Origin: Chitinophaga sp. Ak27
GTDB lineage: Bacteria > Bacteroidota > Bacteroidia > Chitinophagales > Chitinophagaceae
NCBI RefSeq assembly: GCF_012726295.1
Contig: NZ_JABAOB010000001.1
Coordinates: forward strand, 868,001 to 932,000
Direction of reading: 5' to 3'
DNA length: 64,000 nucleotides
The notes below the pieces were generated by a model, which worked only from the letters and a program-made list of their open reading frames with translations, was not told the DNA's origin and ran no database searches. Numbering within the stretch: position 1 is the stretch's first letter; each line of letters opens with the position of its first letter. Below are positions 43,576 through 52,195 of the stretch, one piece after another. The position numbers were made by a program, and so were the translations under genes.

Positions 43576-44073
43576 TTAATCTTCTGTACTGGTGATGATC
43601 ACCCCGGCCTTCTTATCCATGATACGGTATTTATCCTGTAACACCGCTTCAGAAATTACCTGGAGGGAACGAAATGTTTTCCGGTCGAGGGTCATAAATC
43701 CGGTTTCATTCACTGGCGTTACCGGGGTGCCATTCACGATAAAATAAAAGCTGCTGTCGTTGCCATATTTATGCAACAGGCTATCGTAGGCGGAAGATTG
43801 GCTGCTTAGCAACACATTGACACGTTGACGGGCAAAGGGCTTGGTTTCAATATATACTACGCCGTTGGCGGCCTGGTTGCCATATTTCAGGATGGCCTTT
43901 GCCCCTTTGGCAATGGTAATAACACCGATACGATCCGGGGTTACCTGGCCGATGGCAGTTTGGGTAACCACCACACTGTCCAGTACGTATACCGGGTCAT
44001 CATCTGCTACAGACTGGGCCATGCCCCCCATTGATATACACAATAAGCTGGTAAGTAAGATCCTTGCTTTCAT
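43576..44073 (-). CDS. Plug-domain-only TonB-receptor-like secreted protein
   Basis: 165 aa with signal peptide (MKARILLTSLLCISMGGMA, then QS). DSVVVTQTAIGQVTPDRIGV, then KGAKAILKYGNQAANGVVYI and ETK, mirrors the end of a TonB-dependent receptor plug (the LKGPSATALYGSRAANGVI pattern). The rest has no barrel: it ends FRSLQVISEAVLQDKYRIMD and KKAGVIITSTED. It could be a free-standing plug, or the remnant of a larger receptor kept as a periplasmic protein. It lies 35 bp upstream of bshB1 on the same strand. I cannot assign a role. Confidence 0.65.
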   Translation of the reverse strand: MKARILLTSLLCISMGGMAQSVADDDPVYVLDSVVVTQTAIGQVTPDRIGVITIAKGAKAILKYGNQAANGVVYIETKPFARQRVNVLLSSQSSAYDSLLHKYGNDSSFYFIVNGTPVTPVNETGFMTLDRKTFRSLQVISEAVLQDKYRIMDKKAGVIITSTED

Positions 44074-44119
44074 AATAGTCCCTTTTCTGGTTCAGGCGAA
44101 TATTACGAAGATAGCTGAA

Positions 44120-44746
44120 TTAATTGTAGGCGCGGTAGTGCTGGTACATTTCCAGCTCCTGTACGATAATTTCTATGTCGTGGTCTTCCTGTTTATCGTA
44201 GTCGCTTTTGAGATTGCCACCAAAGAAAAAGGCTACTGTTTGCCATACGCGGGCATTGAATCCGCCTTTCAGTTCCTTGATGATGTCGTAGCAATTTTGC
44301 CCGGTTTCCCGGTCTATCAGTTTCATCAGCACTTTCCCCTGATATACCGACAGGTTTTCCAGCTTATCGCCAAACTGGGCTTTCAGTTCTTTTTCCTTGG
44401 AAGCCAGGTACGCTTTGCGCTCTCTTTTGCTATTCATGGTAGCCAGGCGGCTGTTCACATCTTTTAATACTCGGGCGGCTGAGCGGGCGTAGGGATACGT
44501 TACATATACGGCATTACGCAGGCGGCTCCAGCGTTCCCGCTCTTTACGCAAGGCTTTCGGCATTTTTTCTACTACATCCACAATCGCGAGGGTGATAACG
44601 GGGATGGTATCTTTTCCTACTACAATGGCATGTAAGGGTATTACGTCCGCCCCATGCGCTTCCTGTGCCATCGCCCTTGTATAGCAAAGGGATATGCCCA
44701 TTAACAGGAAAGTGGAAACAAGAAATTGTTTAAGACGGAACCGCAT
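44120..44746 (-). CDS. DUF4294 domain-containing secreted protein
   Basis: 208 aa. Signal peptide MRFRLKQFLVSTFLLMGISL, cleaved near AMAQ. The DUF4294 region covers most of the mature part: PKALRKERERWSRLRNAVYV, then TYPYARSAARVLKDVNSRLA and TGQNCYDIIKELKGGFNARV. The family is found in Bacteroidota, has no known biochemical role, and is largely helical with many Lys and Arg residues. It precedes the plug-like gene by 46 bp on the same strand. Confidence 0.88.
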   Translation of the reverse strand: MRFRLKQFLVSTFLLMGISLCYTRAMAQEAHGADVIPLHAIVVGKDTIPVITLAIVDVVEKMPKALRKERERWSRLRNAVYVTYPYARSAARVLKDVNSRLATMNSKRERKAYLASKEKELKAQFGDKLENLSVYQGKVLMKLIDRETGQNCYDIIKELKGGFNARVWQTVAFFFGGNLKSDYDKQEDHDIEIIVQELEMYQHYRAYN

Positions 44747-44824
44747 AGATACCTAACGTTGCTTCAATATATAATGTTATCACAAGTTATAAAAGATTTC
44801 AGATTTGCGGCTAACTAAATAGTG

Positions 44825-45826
44825 TCAGTGGATGGGTGTCAAATTAAGCTTATTTATAGCGAAATCACTGATAAGCTTTTCTACGCCAGGCACATCATGC
44901 GCCACCAATGAGCAGCCCATTACATGCCCGCCGGCATTAGGCACAGGGATGGCTTCTTTCAGGGAAGCGGGCGTCCCCAACGCTTCTTCCATTTGCAGGA
45001 TAGCGGATACTTTTACGGTTGGGTCCTGGTGTTGCTCATCTTTATAATAATATAAGTTGAGCACCGGCTGATGAATATTTTCAAATGTTTCCTTCGTCAT
45101 AGAGGATTCCAGGAGGCTTTCCAGCTGTACCACCGCTTCCAGGCGGTAAGTATTGTACCAGTATTTGGCTACTTCCGGGTTGGTATCTTTTCCCCGCCTG
45201 AAATCGCCTTTGTTGACAAGCCGTGCCAGCTGCAGGCCCCAGGGGTTATTGGCCAGGAATGCGAGGTTGTCATTGATCGCGATATTGGGCGACATATTAA
45301 TTACGGCATATACGTCTCTGGGATACGCAGCTGCCAGCTTGAGCGCCAGGGTGCCGCCTGTAGATGTGCCCACCAGGATAACTTTATCTCCCAGGGCCTT
45401 GCCTATGCTCAAAGCCTCTTCCGCATCTTTCCATAAGCCCTCTGCCGTCATGTGCAGCAAGGGATCGCTGGTATCGATGCCATGCCCATCGAGCCGCGAC
45501 AGGTAAAGATTACAGCCGAACTTTTGTGCAAAGTTGCGATGCACAGGGTTTCCTTCCTCCTGGCTGGCGGAAAAGCCATGCAGGTATACCACTGCGTAAG
45601 GTGTTTTATGAAATCCAGAATCCTGCCACACAATGCGGGCCTGGTTATCAGGTTTGAGCAAGTGCCGGGCTTCCTTAGTAGCGATATAGTTGTCGAGCGC
45701 CGGGCCGGCCGCTGGAACGGGCGGTAAGGCATGATTATATTCCGGATCTGCTGGTTTGGGGCCTAACAGATATACCACCGACAATGTGGCAATAACGATG
45801 AGGGATATACGTAACCACCTGGGCAT
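44825..45826 (-). CDS. Membrane-anchored or secreted alpha/beta hydrolase
   Basis: 333 aa from the ATG at 45826 (MPRWLRISLIVIATLSVVYL), an N-terminal signal anchor; the frame extends upstream. The alpha/beta hydrolase core has AVVYLHGFSASQEEGNPVHR (oxyanion HG), the nucleophile elbow VGTSTGGTLALKLA with Ser in GTSTG, and a catalytic His probably in GGHVMGCSLV near the C-terminus. Carboxylesterase or lipase activity is likely, acting outside the cytoplasmic membrane. The substrate is unknown. It lies downstream of ccmF after a terminator, so it is probably a separate unit. Confidence 0.88.
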   Translation of the reverse strand: MPRWLRISLIVIATLSVVYLLGPKPADPEYNHALPPVPAAGPALDNYIATKEARHLLKPDNQARIVWQDSGFHKTPYAVVYLHGFSASQEEGNPVHRNFAQKFGCNLYLSRLDGHGIDTSDPLLHMTAEGLWKDAEEALSIGKALGDKVILVGTSTGGTLALKLAAAYPRDVYAVINMSPNIAINDNLAFLANNPWGLQLARLVNKGDFRRGKDTNPEVAKYWYNTYRLEAVVQLESLLESSMTKETFENIHQPVLNLYYYKDEQHQDPTVKVSAILQMEEALGTPASLKEAIPVPNAGGHVMGCSLVAHDVPGVEKLISDFAINKLNLTPIH

Positions 45827-45905
45827 TAAGAGGATTTTTAATAAGATTAAATGTAGATAAGATTTCTGATATGCCATACACAGCGGGAACATTTAATAAA
45901 GAAAA

Positions 45906-45936
45906 AATCCTCCAACGGACCAGCCGCTGGAGGATT
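45906..45936 (-). terminator. Rho-independent terminator of ccmF
   Basis: Arms AATCCTCCAACGG (45906-45918) and CCGCTGGAGGATT (45924-45936) pair with one mismatch. On the minus strand they are followed by a T-run. It lies 22 bp after the ccmF stop. Confidence 0.85.
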
Positions 45937-45958
45937 CCTTTTATTAAATATCTTCCGG

Positions 45959-48439
45959 TTATCTTCTTATCCTCTGGAAAATACTCATGGCGGTACCTAT
46001 AATCGTAATGATTACGCCCAGCCACAGTACGTTGATATAAGGGAATATCATGGCTTTCATTACAATGTAATCGTTGAAGCCAGTTGATTCCTTTACTTTC
46101 AGCTCAATCTTATTTTCCGCAGGTAAAATCTTAGAGAACCTTACGTTCAGCGACAATGGCGCCAGGGTGTCTTCTACACTGTACTGGTAGCTGCTGTCGC
46201 GGATAAAGTAAATCGGCTGTAATTTAAAGTGATCGTCTGTTTGCGTATATACTTCCAGTTCTGCTCCTACTGCAAGGTCTCCGTTTTGCGGAATATAGTT
46301 GCGGCTTTCCGGTTTGGTATTTAATCCCTTGAGTACCATGAACCCTTTGGAGAAGAAGATAGAGTCGCCTTGTTTAATTTCATGCGTCACATATGCGGTA
46401 GTATCCGCTTTTGCTTCTTCTTCCTTGTTCGGCGCAGCCGATACATAGGTAAAGATATCGCGGGTCAGGTAGTGACGGGACGCAGGATTGGAAGAAATAG
46501 CATTTTCCTTCCTGTTTACAAACGCGTCCGGATAGAGGGTAAATTTCTCCAGGATATTACCCGTTTGTTTATCCTTTTTCTCGTAGTGCACAATGTAATA
46601 AGTTTTTGGATCACCTTGTGCGATAGAGTCGCCCGCATAGGTCACATGATACTCACCCATCTGTACCGGCACATCTTTCGGCAGCATGATATTTTCGCGC
46701 GGATTTTGCTTGCTTTCCTTTCTAAAGAAGCCATCATTCAGCATTCTCATCTTATCCAGGGAAATTACTTCCATCCTGGATGAGGAGATTAATACGCCCA
46801 GTAATACCATCCCAAAACCGATATGCGCCACAGAAGCGCCGGCATTTTTAAGTTTGCCTTTCAGCCCGGAGAATATGTATACGAAATTACCCGTTATAGC
46901 ATAAATGCTGGCAAAGAGCATCAGGTAAATAGCTGTCAGGAACCCTGCGCCATAGTTATCGTAGGTGATGGTACCTTTCCAGGCTACCAGGCCGGTCAGC
47001 AGCAATGCCAGGACAGTGGGAACGGCCAACTTTTTAGTCAGCTGTCCACGCGGGGTGTCTTTGTATTTCATGAATTGTACAATGGCGGTCAATACGCCCA
47101 GTACAATGGCAATCCATACCTGGATTTTATTATAGTGGAAAATAACATCCGATGGTGGCGCGATGTCATTCATTTTAAACAATGTTTTCAAGCCGGTGGC
47201 GCTGAGTATTTTATTCCATACCGGGATAGAAGTAGTGAAGGTTATCTGGATGCCTGCAATCAGCAGGATCAGTGAACCTACAAACAGCCAGAACTCGCGG
47301 GAGTAGCTGCTTTCCTCTTTCCGCACTGTTGGAATTTCTTTCCTCCGCATGATCAGCAATGCAATAGATGGTATGGTGAATACCAGCATGGCAAACAGCA
47401 GTTGGGCGGTCATCCCCATATCTGTAAAGGAGTGTACAGATGTATCTCCCAAAATACCACTCTTGGTCAGGAAAGAAGAGTAGAGGATCAGGATATAGGA
47501 GATGAAGAAGAAGAATACGGTAGATTTCAGTGAGTGGCCGGTTGATTTATAAGCCAGCAGGGTATGTACACCCGCCACCATAGTGAGCCAGGGCACCAGC
47601 GAGGCATTTTCTACCGGGTCCCAGCCCCAGTAACCGCCAAAGTTCAGTGATTCATATGCCCAGGCGGCCCCCATCATAATACCGGTGCCCAGGAGCGCCA
47701 CGGCAAAGAGTGCCCAGGGTTGTACTGGCTTTACCCAACCGGTGTAGTCGCGGGTCCAGATGCCGGCAAAAGCAAAGGCAAACGGGATAATCATGGAAGC
47801 AAAGCCCAAGAACAGGATCGGCGGGTGAATCACCATCCAGTAATTCTGGAGGGTTACGTTCAGGCCATTACCATCATGGATGTGCTCCATATAATTAGGT
47901 GTCTGGAATATAGGCGCCTGTTGATTTTCAGCTGCCTGGCGGAGGAGCATGAACGGGTTGCTGCCCACTTTATAGCCCAGGATGAAAATACCCAGCAGCA
48001 TACTGGCCATAATCAGTTGTGCCAGGGAAAAGGTGGTCATTACCGGGGCCTCCCATTTTTTGGATGTACGGATCAGGATCACACCCAGGATACTGTTCCA
48101 GATGCTCCAGAGGAGGAAGCTTCCTTCCTGGTCGGACCAGAGGCTTGATAGTAAATATTGAATAGGCAGGTCGCGAGAAGTATTGCGCCAGGCATATTTA
48201 TATTCGAAATAGTGATTATACAGAATATGATATAGACAAGCAAAAACCCCGATAACGGCGGCAGATTGTATAATAAAAGACCAGCGGGCAAGTCGTTTCC
48301 AGGACTCCTGTAAAGCGGGATCCTTTAGTTTAACCACATTATAATAAGCCACGGTGGCTACCATGGATGCTACAAATGCCAGTATGGCAAAGAAGTGGCC
48401 TATCTGGCCTGGCAGTAAATGTTCCCCTACAAACTTCAT
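45959..48439 (-). CDS. ccmF: Cytochrome c biogenesis haem lyase CcmF
   Basis: 826 aa, a polytopic membrane protein with about a dozen spans. It carries the WWD haem-handling signature in GGYWGWDPVENASLVPWLTM, preceded by FGGYWGW. Conserved His residues occur in MVIHPPILFLGFASM and GVHTLLAYKSTGHSLKSTVF. A large periplasmic beta-rich segment near the C-terminus (about 590-800) is followed by a last helix. CcmF transfers haem from CcmE to apocytochrome c in System I. CcmE is encoded just upstream on the same strand. CcmA-D, CcmG and CcmH are not in the window. Confidence 0.96.
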   Translation of the reverse strand: MKFVGEHLLPGQIGHFFAILAFVASMVATVAYYNVVKLKDPALQESWKRLARWSFIIQSAAVIGVFACLYHILYNHYFEYKYAWRNTSRDLPIQYLLSSLWSDQEGSFLLWSIWNSILGVILIRTSKKWEAPVMTTFSLAQLIMASMLLGIFILGYKVGSNPFMLLRQAAENQQAPIFQTPNYMEHIHDGNGLNVTLQNYWMVIHPPILFLGFASMIIPFAFAFAGIWTRDYTGWVKPVQPWALFAVALLGTGIMMGAAWAYESLNFGGYWGWDPVENASLVPWLTMVAGVHTLLAYKSTGHSLKSTVFFFFISYILILYSSFLTKSGILGDTSVHSFTDMGMTAQLLFAMLVFTIPSIALLIMRRKEIPTVRKEESSYSREFWLFVGSLILLIAGIQITFTTSIPVWNKILSATGLKTLFKMNDIAPPSDVIFHYNKIQVWIAIVLGVLTAIVQFMKYKDTPRGQLTKKLAVPTVLALLLTGLVAWKGTITYDNYGAGFLTAIYLMLFASIYAITGNFVYIFSGLKGKLKNAGASVAHIGFGMVLLGVLISSSRMEVISLDKMRMLNDGFFRKESKQNPRENIMLPKDVPVQMGEYHVTYAGDSIAQGDPKTYYIVHYEKKDKQTGNILEKFTLYPDAFVNRKENAISSNPASRHYLTRDIFTYVSAAPNKEEEAKADTTAYVTHEIKQGDSIFFSKGFMVLKGLNTKPESRNYIPQNGDLAVGAELEVYTQTDDHFKLQPIYFIRDSSYQYSVEDTLAPLSLNVRFSKILPAENKIELKVKESTGFNDYIVMKAMIFPYINVLWLGVIITIIGTAMSIFQRIRR

Positions 48440-48546
48440 AAAATTCCTCTGAGATGTGAATATTCCGGCATCTGAAAGCTTTCATGCGACACCGGCTCAC
48501 TTCCGGGAAGTGAGCTGATCGCCTGCAAAACTCTCAAACAATTAAA

Positions 48547-48945
48547 TTACAGTTGTTTATTGCCTACGACAACCTGGTCATCCTTATATTTCGAAGGACA
48601 TTTCATCAGTATTTTGCTGCAATGGAATTCGTTGCCTTCCATTTTACCGGTGAGCACGATAGACTCTGCTTTTTCAAAGTCGGTAGGTTTAGCTCCGTAG
48701 AATACTACTTTATGTGATTCCCCGGTTTTATCGTGTACATAGAAGCTGAACAGGTTAGCATCTTTTGTTGGATCATAGCTCATAGCCTGGAGGGTATCGA
48801 GCTTACCAATAACATGGAACTCCTTCCCTTCCTTTTCCTTTGCAGTTGCGAAAGTTTCATAGGTACTGAAATCTCCCACCATTGTGACGATCACTCCAAT
48901 TGCAATGGCAATTACCACCAGCAGAATAATATTTGTTTTTTTCAT
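48547..48945 (-). CDS. ccmE: Cytochrome c maturation protein CcmE, CxxxY type
   Basis: 132 aa from the ATG at 48945 (MKKTNIILLVVIAIAIGVIV), an N-terminal signal anchor. The OB-fold domain includes EFHVIGKLDTLQAMSYDPTK and VVFYGAKPTDFEKAESIVLT. At the haem-attachment place the sequence is ILMKCPSKYKDD: Cys-x-x-x-Tyr instead of the classical His-x-x-x-Tyr. CxxxY CcmE is known from archaea and some Deltaproteobacteria, where the Cys replaces the His that binds haem covalently. The gene is followed by ccmF 107 bp downstream on the same strand. Confidence 0.93.
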   Translation of the reverse strand: MKKTNIILLVVIAIAIGVIVTMVGDFSTYETFATAKEKEGKEFHVIGKLDTLQAMSYDPTKDANLFSFYVHDKTGESHKVVFYGAKPTDFEKAESIVLTGKMEGNEFHCSKILMKCPSKYKDDQVVVGNKQL

Positions 48946-49141
48946 ATGAAAATTATCTTCCCTATTTGACATAAGCGGCAAAACCCACTACCAGCACACA
49001 ATTACACTTCCTTCCTTTTTGCTTCTCTTTAATTGTTTCCGATCGATCGGCAAAATTAAGTCAAAATGACCTTCTTACGGCAAATTTTATATAAAAGGCA
49101 ATTCTTTTTAGGAGAAGGAAGGCTGGAAGTAAACATAATCC

Positions 49142-49149
49142 TATCTTTG
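49142..49149 (+). promoter_or_regulatory. Bacteroidota-type -7 element for the agmatinase-family operon
   Basis: TATCTTTG, an exact TAnnTTTG. No clear -33 TTG lies at the usual distance. Transcription would begin about 30 bp before the ATG at 49179. Confidence 0.5.
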
Positions 49150-49178
49150 CGCCGAATTTAGAAAAGTACGATTTTATC

Positions 49179-50222
49179 ATGGCAGATTTATCTCAATTTG
49201 ACCCTAATTCAGTTGGCCTGCTGTCCAACAACGTTTTCGGCTTACCTTTTTCTGAAGAAGAAGCGCGCCTGGTATTATTACCAGTTCCCTGGGAAGTAAC
49301 GGTATCGTATAATAACGGTACTGCCCGTGGACCAGAGCATATTTTCCGCGCCTCTTTCCAGGTAGACCTTTACGATGCGGATGTAAAAGATGGTTGGAAA
49401 CAGGGTTTTTACATGCGTGAACCAGATAAACACCTTTTGCTACGCAGCGATTACCTGCGTAAGGAAGCAGAGTTGTACCTGAAATTCCTGACTGAAGGAG
49501 GAGATATTTCCGAAAACGAATTCCTGAAGAAAACGCTGGTAGATGTGGGTAATGGCACCCGTGCAATGAACGAATGGGTATACAACCAAACCAAGGCTTT
49601 ACTGGAAAAAGGTAAACTGGTAGGCCTCGTGGGTGGCGACCACAGCACGCCCCTGGGCTTTTTCAAGGCCATCGGCGAAAACAAAGGCGAATTTGGCATC
49701 CTGCAAATCGACGCGCACTGCGATCTGCGCGATGCTTATGAAGGCTTTCAGTATTCGCACGCTTCTATTATGTTTAACGCATTAGCCGAGGTGCCGCAGC
49801 TCAGCAAACTGGTGCAGGTAGGTATCCGTGACTATTGCGAAGAAGAAGTAGATTATATCAATAACAGCGAAGGTCGGGTAGTGACCTTTTTTGATAAACA
49901 GATCAAAGAAAGACAATTTGAGGGCGAAACCTGGAAGGCCATCTGCGATAGCATTGTGGAGACCTTACCGCAACAGGTATATATCAGCTTTGACATAGAT
50001 GGACTGGATCCGAAGTTATGCCCTAATACCGGCACACCGGTGGCTGGTGGTTTTGAAGCAGAACAGGTATATTATCTTTTCAGACGTGTATTGGAAAGCG
50101 GGCGTAAGCTGATTGGCTTCGACTTGAATGAAGTGAGCGCTTCCCATGACGAGTGGGATGCCAATGTGGGCGCCCGGGTGCTATTTAAGCTCTGTAACCT
50201 GTTGATCAGTTCTAATTCTTAA
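49179..50222 (+). CDS. Arginase/agmatinase/formimidoylglutamase-family ureohydrolase
   Basis: 347 aa. The binuclear manganese site is intact: VGGDHSTPLG, LQIDAHCDLRDAYEGF (DAHxD) and ISFDIDGLDPKLCPNTGTPV (DxDxxDP). The substrate-binding end GFDLNEVSASHDEWDANVGA is typical. An N-terminal extension (about 40 aa) precedes ARLVLLPVPWEVTVSYNNGT. The enzyme hydrolyses guanidino compounds to urea plus an amine, in the cytosol. Agmatinase is the usual label, but arginase- and guanidinobutyrase-like specificities share these motifs. It heads a plus-strand unit with a membrane protein and a radical SAM protein, at gaps of 16 bp each. Confidence 0.9.
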   Translation: MADLSQFDPNSVGLLSNNVFGLPFSEEEARLVLLPVPWEVTVSYNNGTARGPEHIFRASFQVDLYDADVKDGWKQGFYMREPDKHLLLRSDYLRKEAELYLKFLTEGGDISENEFLKKTLVDVGNGTRAMNEWVYNQTKALLEKGKLVGLVGGDHSTPLGFFKAIGENKGEFGILQIDAHCDLRDAYEGFQYSHASIMFNALAEVPQLSKLVQVGIRDYCEEEVDYINNSEGRVVTFFDKQIKERQFEGETWKAICDSIVETLPQQVYISFDIDGLDPKLCPNTGTPVAGGFEAEQVYYLFRRVLESGRKLIGFDLNEVSASHDEWDANVGARVLFKLCNLLISSNS

Positions 50223-50238
50223 TCTTACATTTCTATTC

Positions 50239-50826
50239 ATGCACCGTTTGCGCATCCTGCATCCGAATACCAGCAGCAGAATACGGTTATTACCGATTAT
50301 GCATGGCCTCACCGGCATATTGTTTTTGTTTAATGCCATTGGCGTGTACCGTAGTCCGCAGCCCAACTGGTTCCTGGTATTCTTCTTCCTGGTAGTAGGA
50401 ATAGCCTGTATTGGCTTCCCTTTTATGATGAAGAAATTTAAAAAGTTTACAGAAGCCAACACGGTAGCAAGGATGATTGAGGCTTTCATTTGCTTCACGG
50501 GCAGCCTGTATTTCCTGTCGCACCTGTACCCGGTTACAGCGCTGTTATTATTTGCAGTAGGCAGCTGTATGGCCTATGTAGGCTGGATGGAGTACAAAAT
50601 ATTCCAGCCTTCCTATGTAACGATGGACAACACAGGTATTACGCTCCCTACCCTCTTTTCTAAAAGGCTGGTTGGCTGGAACGAACTGAATAACGTAATT
50701 TTGCGGAACGACCTGCTGACAATAGACTATAAGAACAACAGGATTTTGCAACTGGAAGTATTGGATGAGCCCGGGCAGGAACAAAGGGCTGCATTAAATG
50801 CGTTCTTTCAGAGCAGGGTTCAATAA
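50239..50826 (+). CDS. Multi-span membrane protein with C-terminal PH-like segment, unknown function
   Basis: 195 aa. About four hydrophobic segments: residues 18-37, 44-64, 78-98 and 100-113. A soluble C-terminal stretch follows (YVTMDNTGITLPTLFSKRLV, NNVILRNDLLTIDYKNNRI), which resembles the bacterial PH-like domain of YcxB/DUF proteins. I do not recognise the family with certainty. It sits 16 bp after the ureohydrolase gene and 16 bp before the radical SAM gene, so co-transcription is likely. Confidence 0.7.
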   Translation: MHRLRILHPNTSSRIRLLPIMHGLTGILFLFNAIGVYRSPQPNWFLVFFFLVVGIACIGFPFMMKKFKKFTEANTVARMIEAFICFTGSLYFLSHLYPVTALLLFAVGSCMAYVGWMEYKIFQPSYVTMDNTGITLPTLFSKRLVGWNELNNVILRNDLLTIDYKNNRILQLEVLDEPGQEQRAALNAFFQSRVQ

Positions 50827-50842
50827 TTTATAAAATCACCCG

Positions 50843-52138
50843 ATGTTAAAACAAACACCTTACATATTATATTCCGACGGTAAAGGAAATATTTTTGAAG
50901 ATACCAGCATGTATGTTACCGGCCGTAGTGGCTGGGATGCATGGCCGGTAGAAGCGGATGAATGGATTGAATTACCGGAAGGAGGTAATCTGTATGAGTT
51001 GCCTGGCCGTCGCGGTATTGGCATCAATGCCGAAACCGGCGACATGCAGCTTTGTGAAAAGGGATGGGCCGTAGCCGCCTTTATTCCGCCGGCGCATACC
51101 GGCTTTTACCTGGCCGCCTACGAAACCATGCCCGACGCGCCTACCCTGCCGCTGTTCTGCTATACTGCTGTAGGCTGGCTGGATGGTAAATTCTATGTAC
51201 CAGCTACCCGTATTGAAGCCGATATCCGCCAGGAATGTGCAGGATTTGATGCCAAAAAAGTAAAGCAAGGAGTAAAAACCTTACTGGAAGCATATCCGCA
51301 TAACCGCTTGGTACAACATCTGGCTGAAAACTGTGCGTTGACTTATGAATGTCCTGCTGCCCGTAATTATTTTATGGGGAGATGGGAATGCCCAATTCCG
51401 TCTTCTCCCGCGTGTAACGCCAATTGCGTAGGTTGTATTTCCTTCCAGCCGGAAGAAGAGAGCATTGTTTCTACGCAGGACCGGTTACGCTTTAAACCTA
51501 CTGCCGAAGAAATCGTGGAATACACGGTTCCTCACCTGGAATCAGCCCCTTACCCGATCGTGAGCTTTGGCCAGGGTTGCGAAGGAGAGCCTTTACTGAT
51601 GTGGGAAACCATCCGTGAATCGATCCTTGAAATACGCAAGCATACGCCTAAAGGCAGTATCAATATCAACACCAACGGCAGTAAACCGGATGCTGTAAGA
51701 GCCTTGTGTGAAGCAGGGTTGAACAGTATTCGCGTAAGTTTGAACTCGGCCCAGGAAAAGTATTATACGCCTTACTATCGTCCTAACAATTATACTTTCG
51801 ATGATATTATAGAGAGCCTGAAGGTGGTACGTGAATTTGGCGGATGGACTTCCATCAACTACTTTGTATTTCCGGGCATGACCGATAGTGCAGATGAGTA
51901 TGAAGCATTGCGCAAACTGATTAAGGAAACCGGTTTGAACATGATCCAATGGCGCAACTTCAATATTGATCCTGACTGGTACCTGGGCAAGCTGGGCGTT
52001 ACTGAAACCGGCGAGTGCTTAGGGGTAAAGCAGTTACAGGAACTGATCCACGAAGAATTCCCGGACGTTAAATTCGGCTATTTCAATCCGCCGATGGAAC
52101 GTATTACCGGCGACTACATGAGCGATTTTGCCCATTAA
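50843..52138 (+). CDS. Radical SAM protein with long unassigned N-terminal region
   Basis: 431 aa. Residues about 1-185 form a region I cannot assign (PYILYSDGKGNIFEDTSMYV, then EWIELPEGGNLYELPGRRGI). The radical SAM cluster is in SSPACNANCVGCISFQPEE (CxxxCxxC, residues about 190-202). The barrel continues with VSFGQGCEGEPLLMW (GGE-like motif), GSININTNGSKPDAVRALCE and GLNSIRVSLNSAQEKYYTPY. Length and motifs are those of a MoaA/elongator-like core without an obvious SPASM domain. It is the third gene of a unit with an agmatinase-family enzyme. The reaction is unknown; peptide or small-molecule modification are both possible. Confidence 0.88.
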   Translation: MLKQTPYILYSDGKGNIFEDTSMYVTGRSGWDAWPVEADEWIELPEGGNLYELPGRRGIGINAETGDMQLCEKGWAVAAFIPPAHTGFYLAAYETMPDAPTLPLFCYTAVGWLDGKFYVPATRIEADIRQECAGFDAKKVKQGVKTLLEAYPHNRLVQHLAENCALTYECPAARNYFMGRWECPIPSSPACNANCVGCISFQPEEESIVSTQDRLRFKPTAEEIVEYTVPHLESAPYPIVSFGQGCEGEPLLMWETIRESILEIRKHTPKGSININTNGSKPDAVRALCEAGLNSIRVSLNSAQEKYYTPYYRPNNYTFDDIIESLKVVREFGGWTSINYFVFPGMTDSADEYEALRKLIKETGLNMIQWRNFNIDPDWYLGKLGVTETGECLGVKQLQELIHEEFPDVKFGYFNPPMERITGDYMSDFAH

Positions 52139-52146
52139 TAGATACG

Positions 52147-52191
52147 GCCTTTGGTAATTTTTCCGGATGCTTCCGGTCAATTGCCAAAGGC
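52147..52191. terminator. Bidirectional terminator between convergent genes
   Basis: Outer stem GCCTTTGG (52147-52154) with CCAAAGGC (52184-52191), plus inner paired AATT and TCCGGA/TTCCGG sections. It lies between the radical SAM stop (+) and the AraC stop (-). Confidence 0.8.
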
Positions 52192-52195
52192 TATT

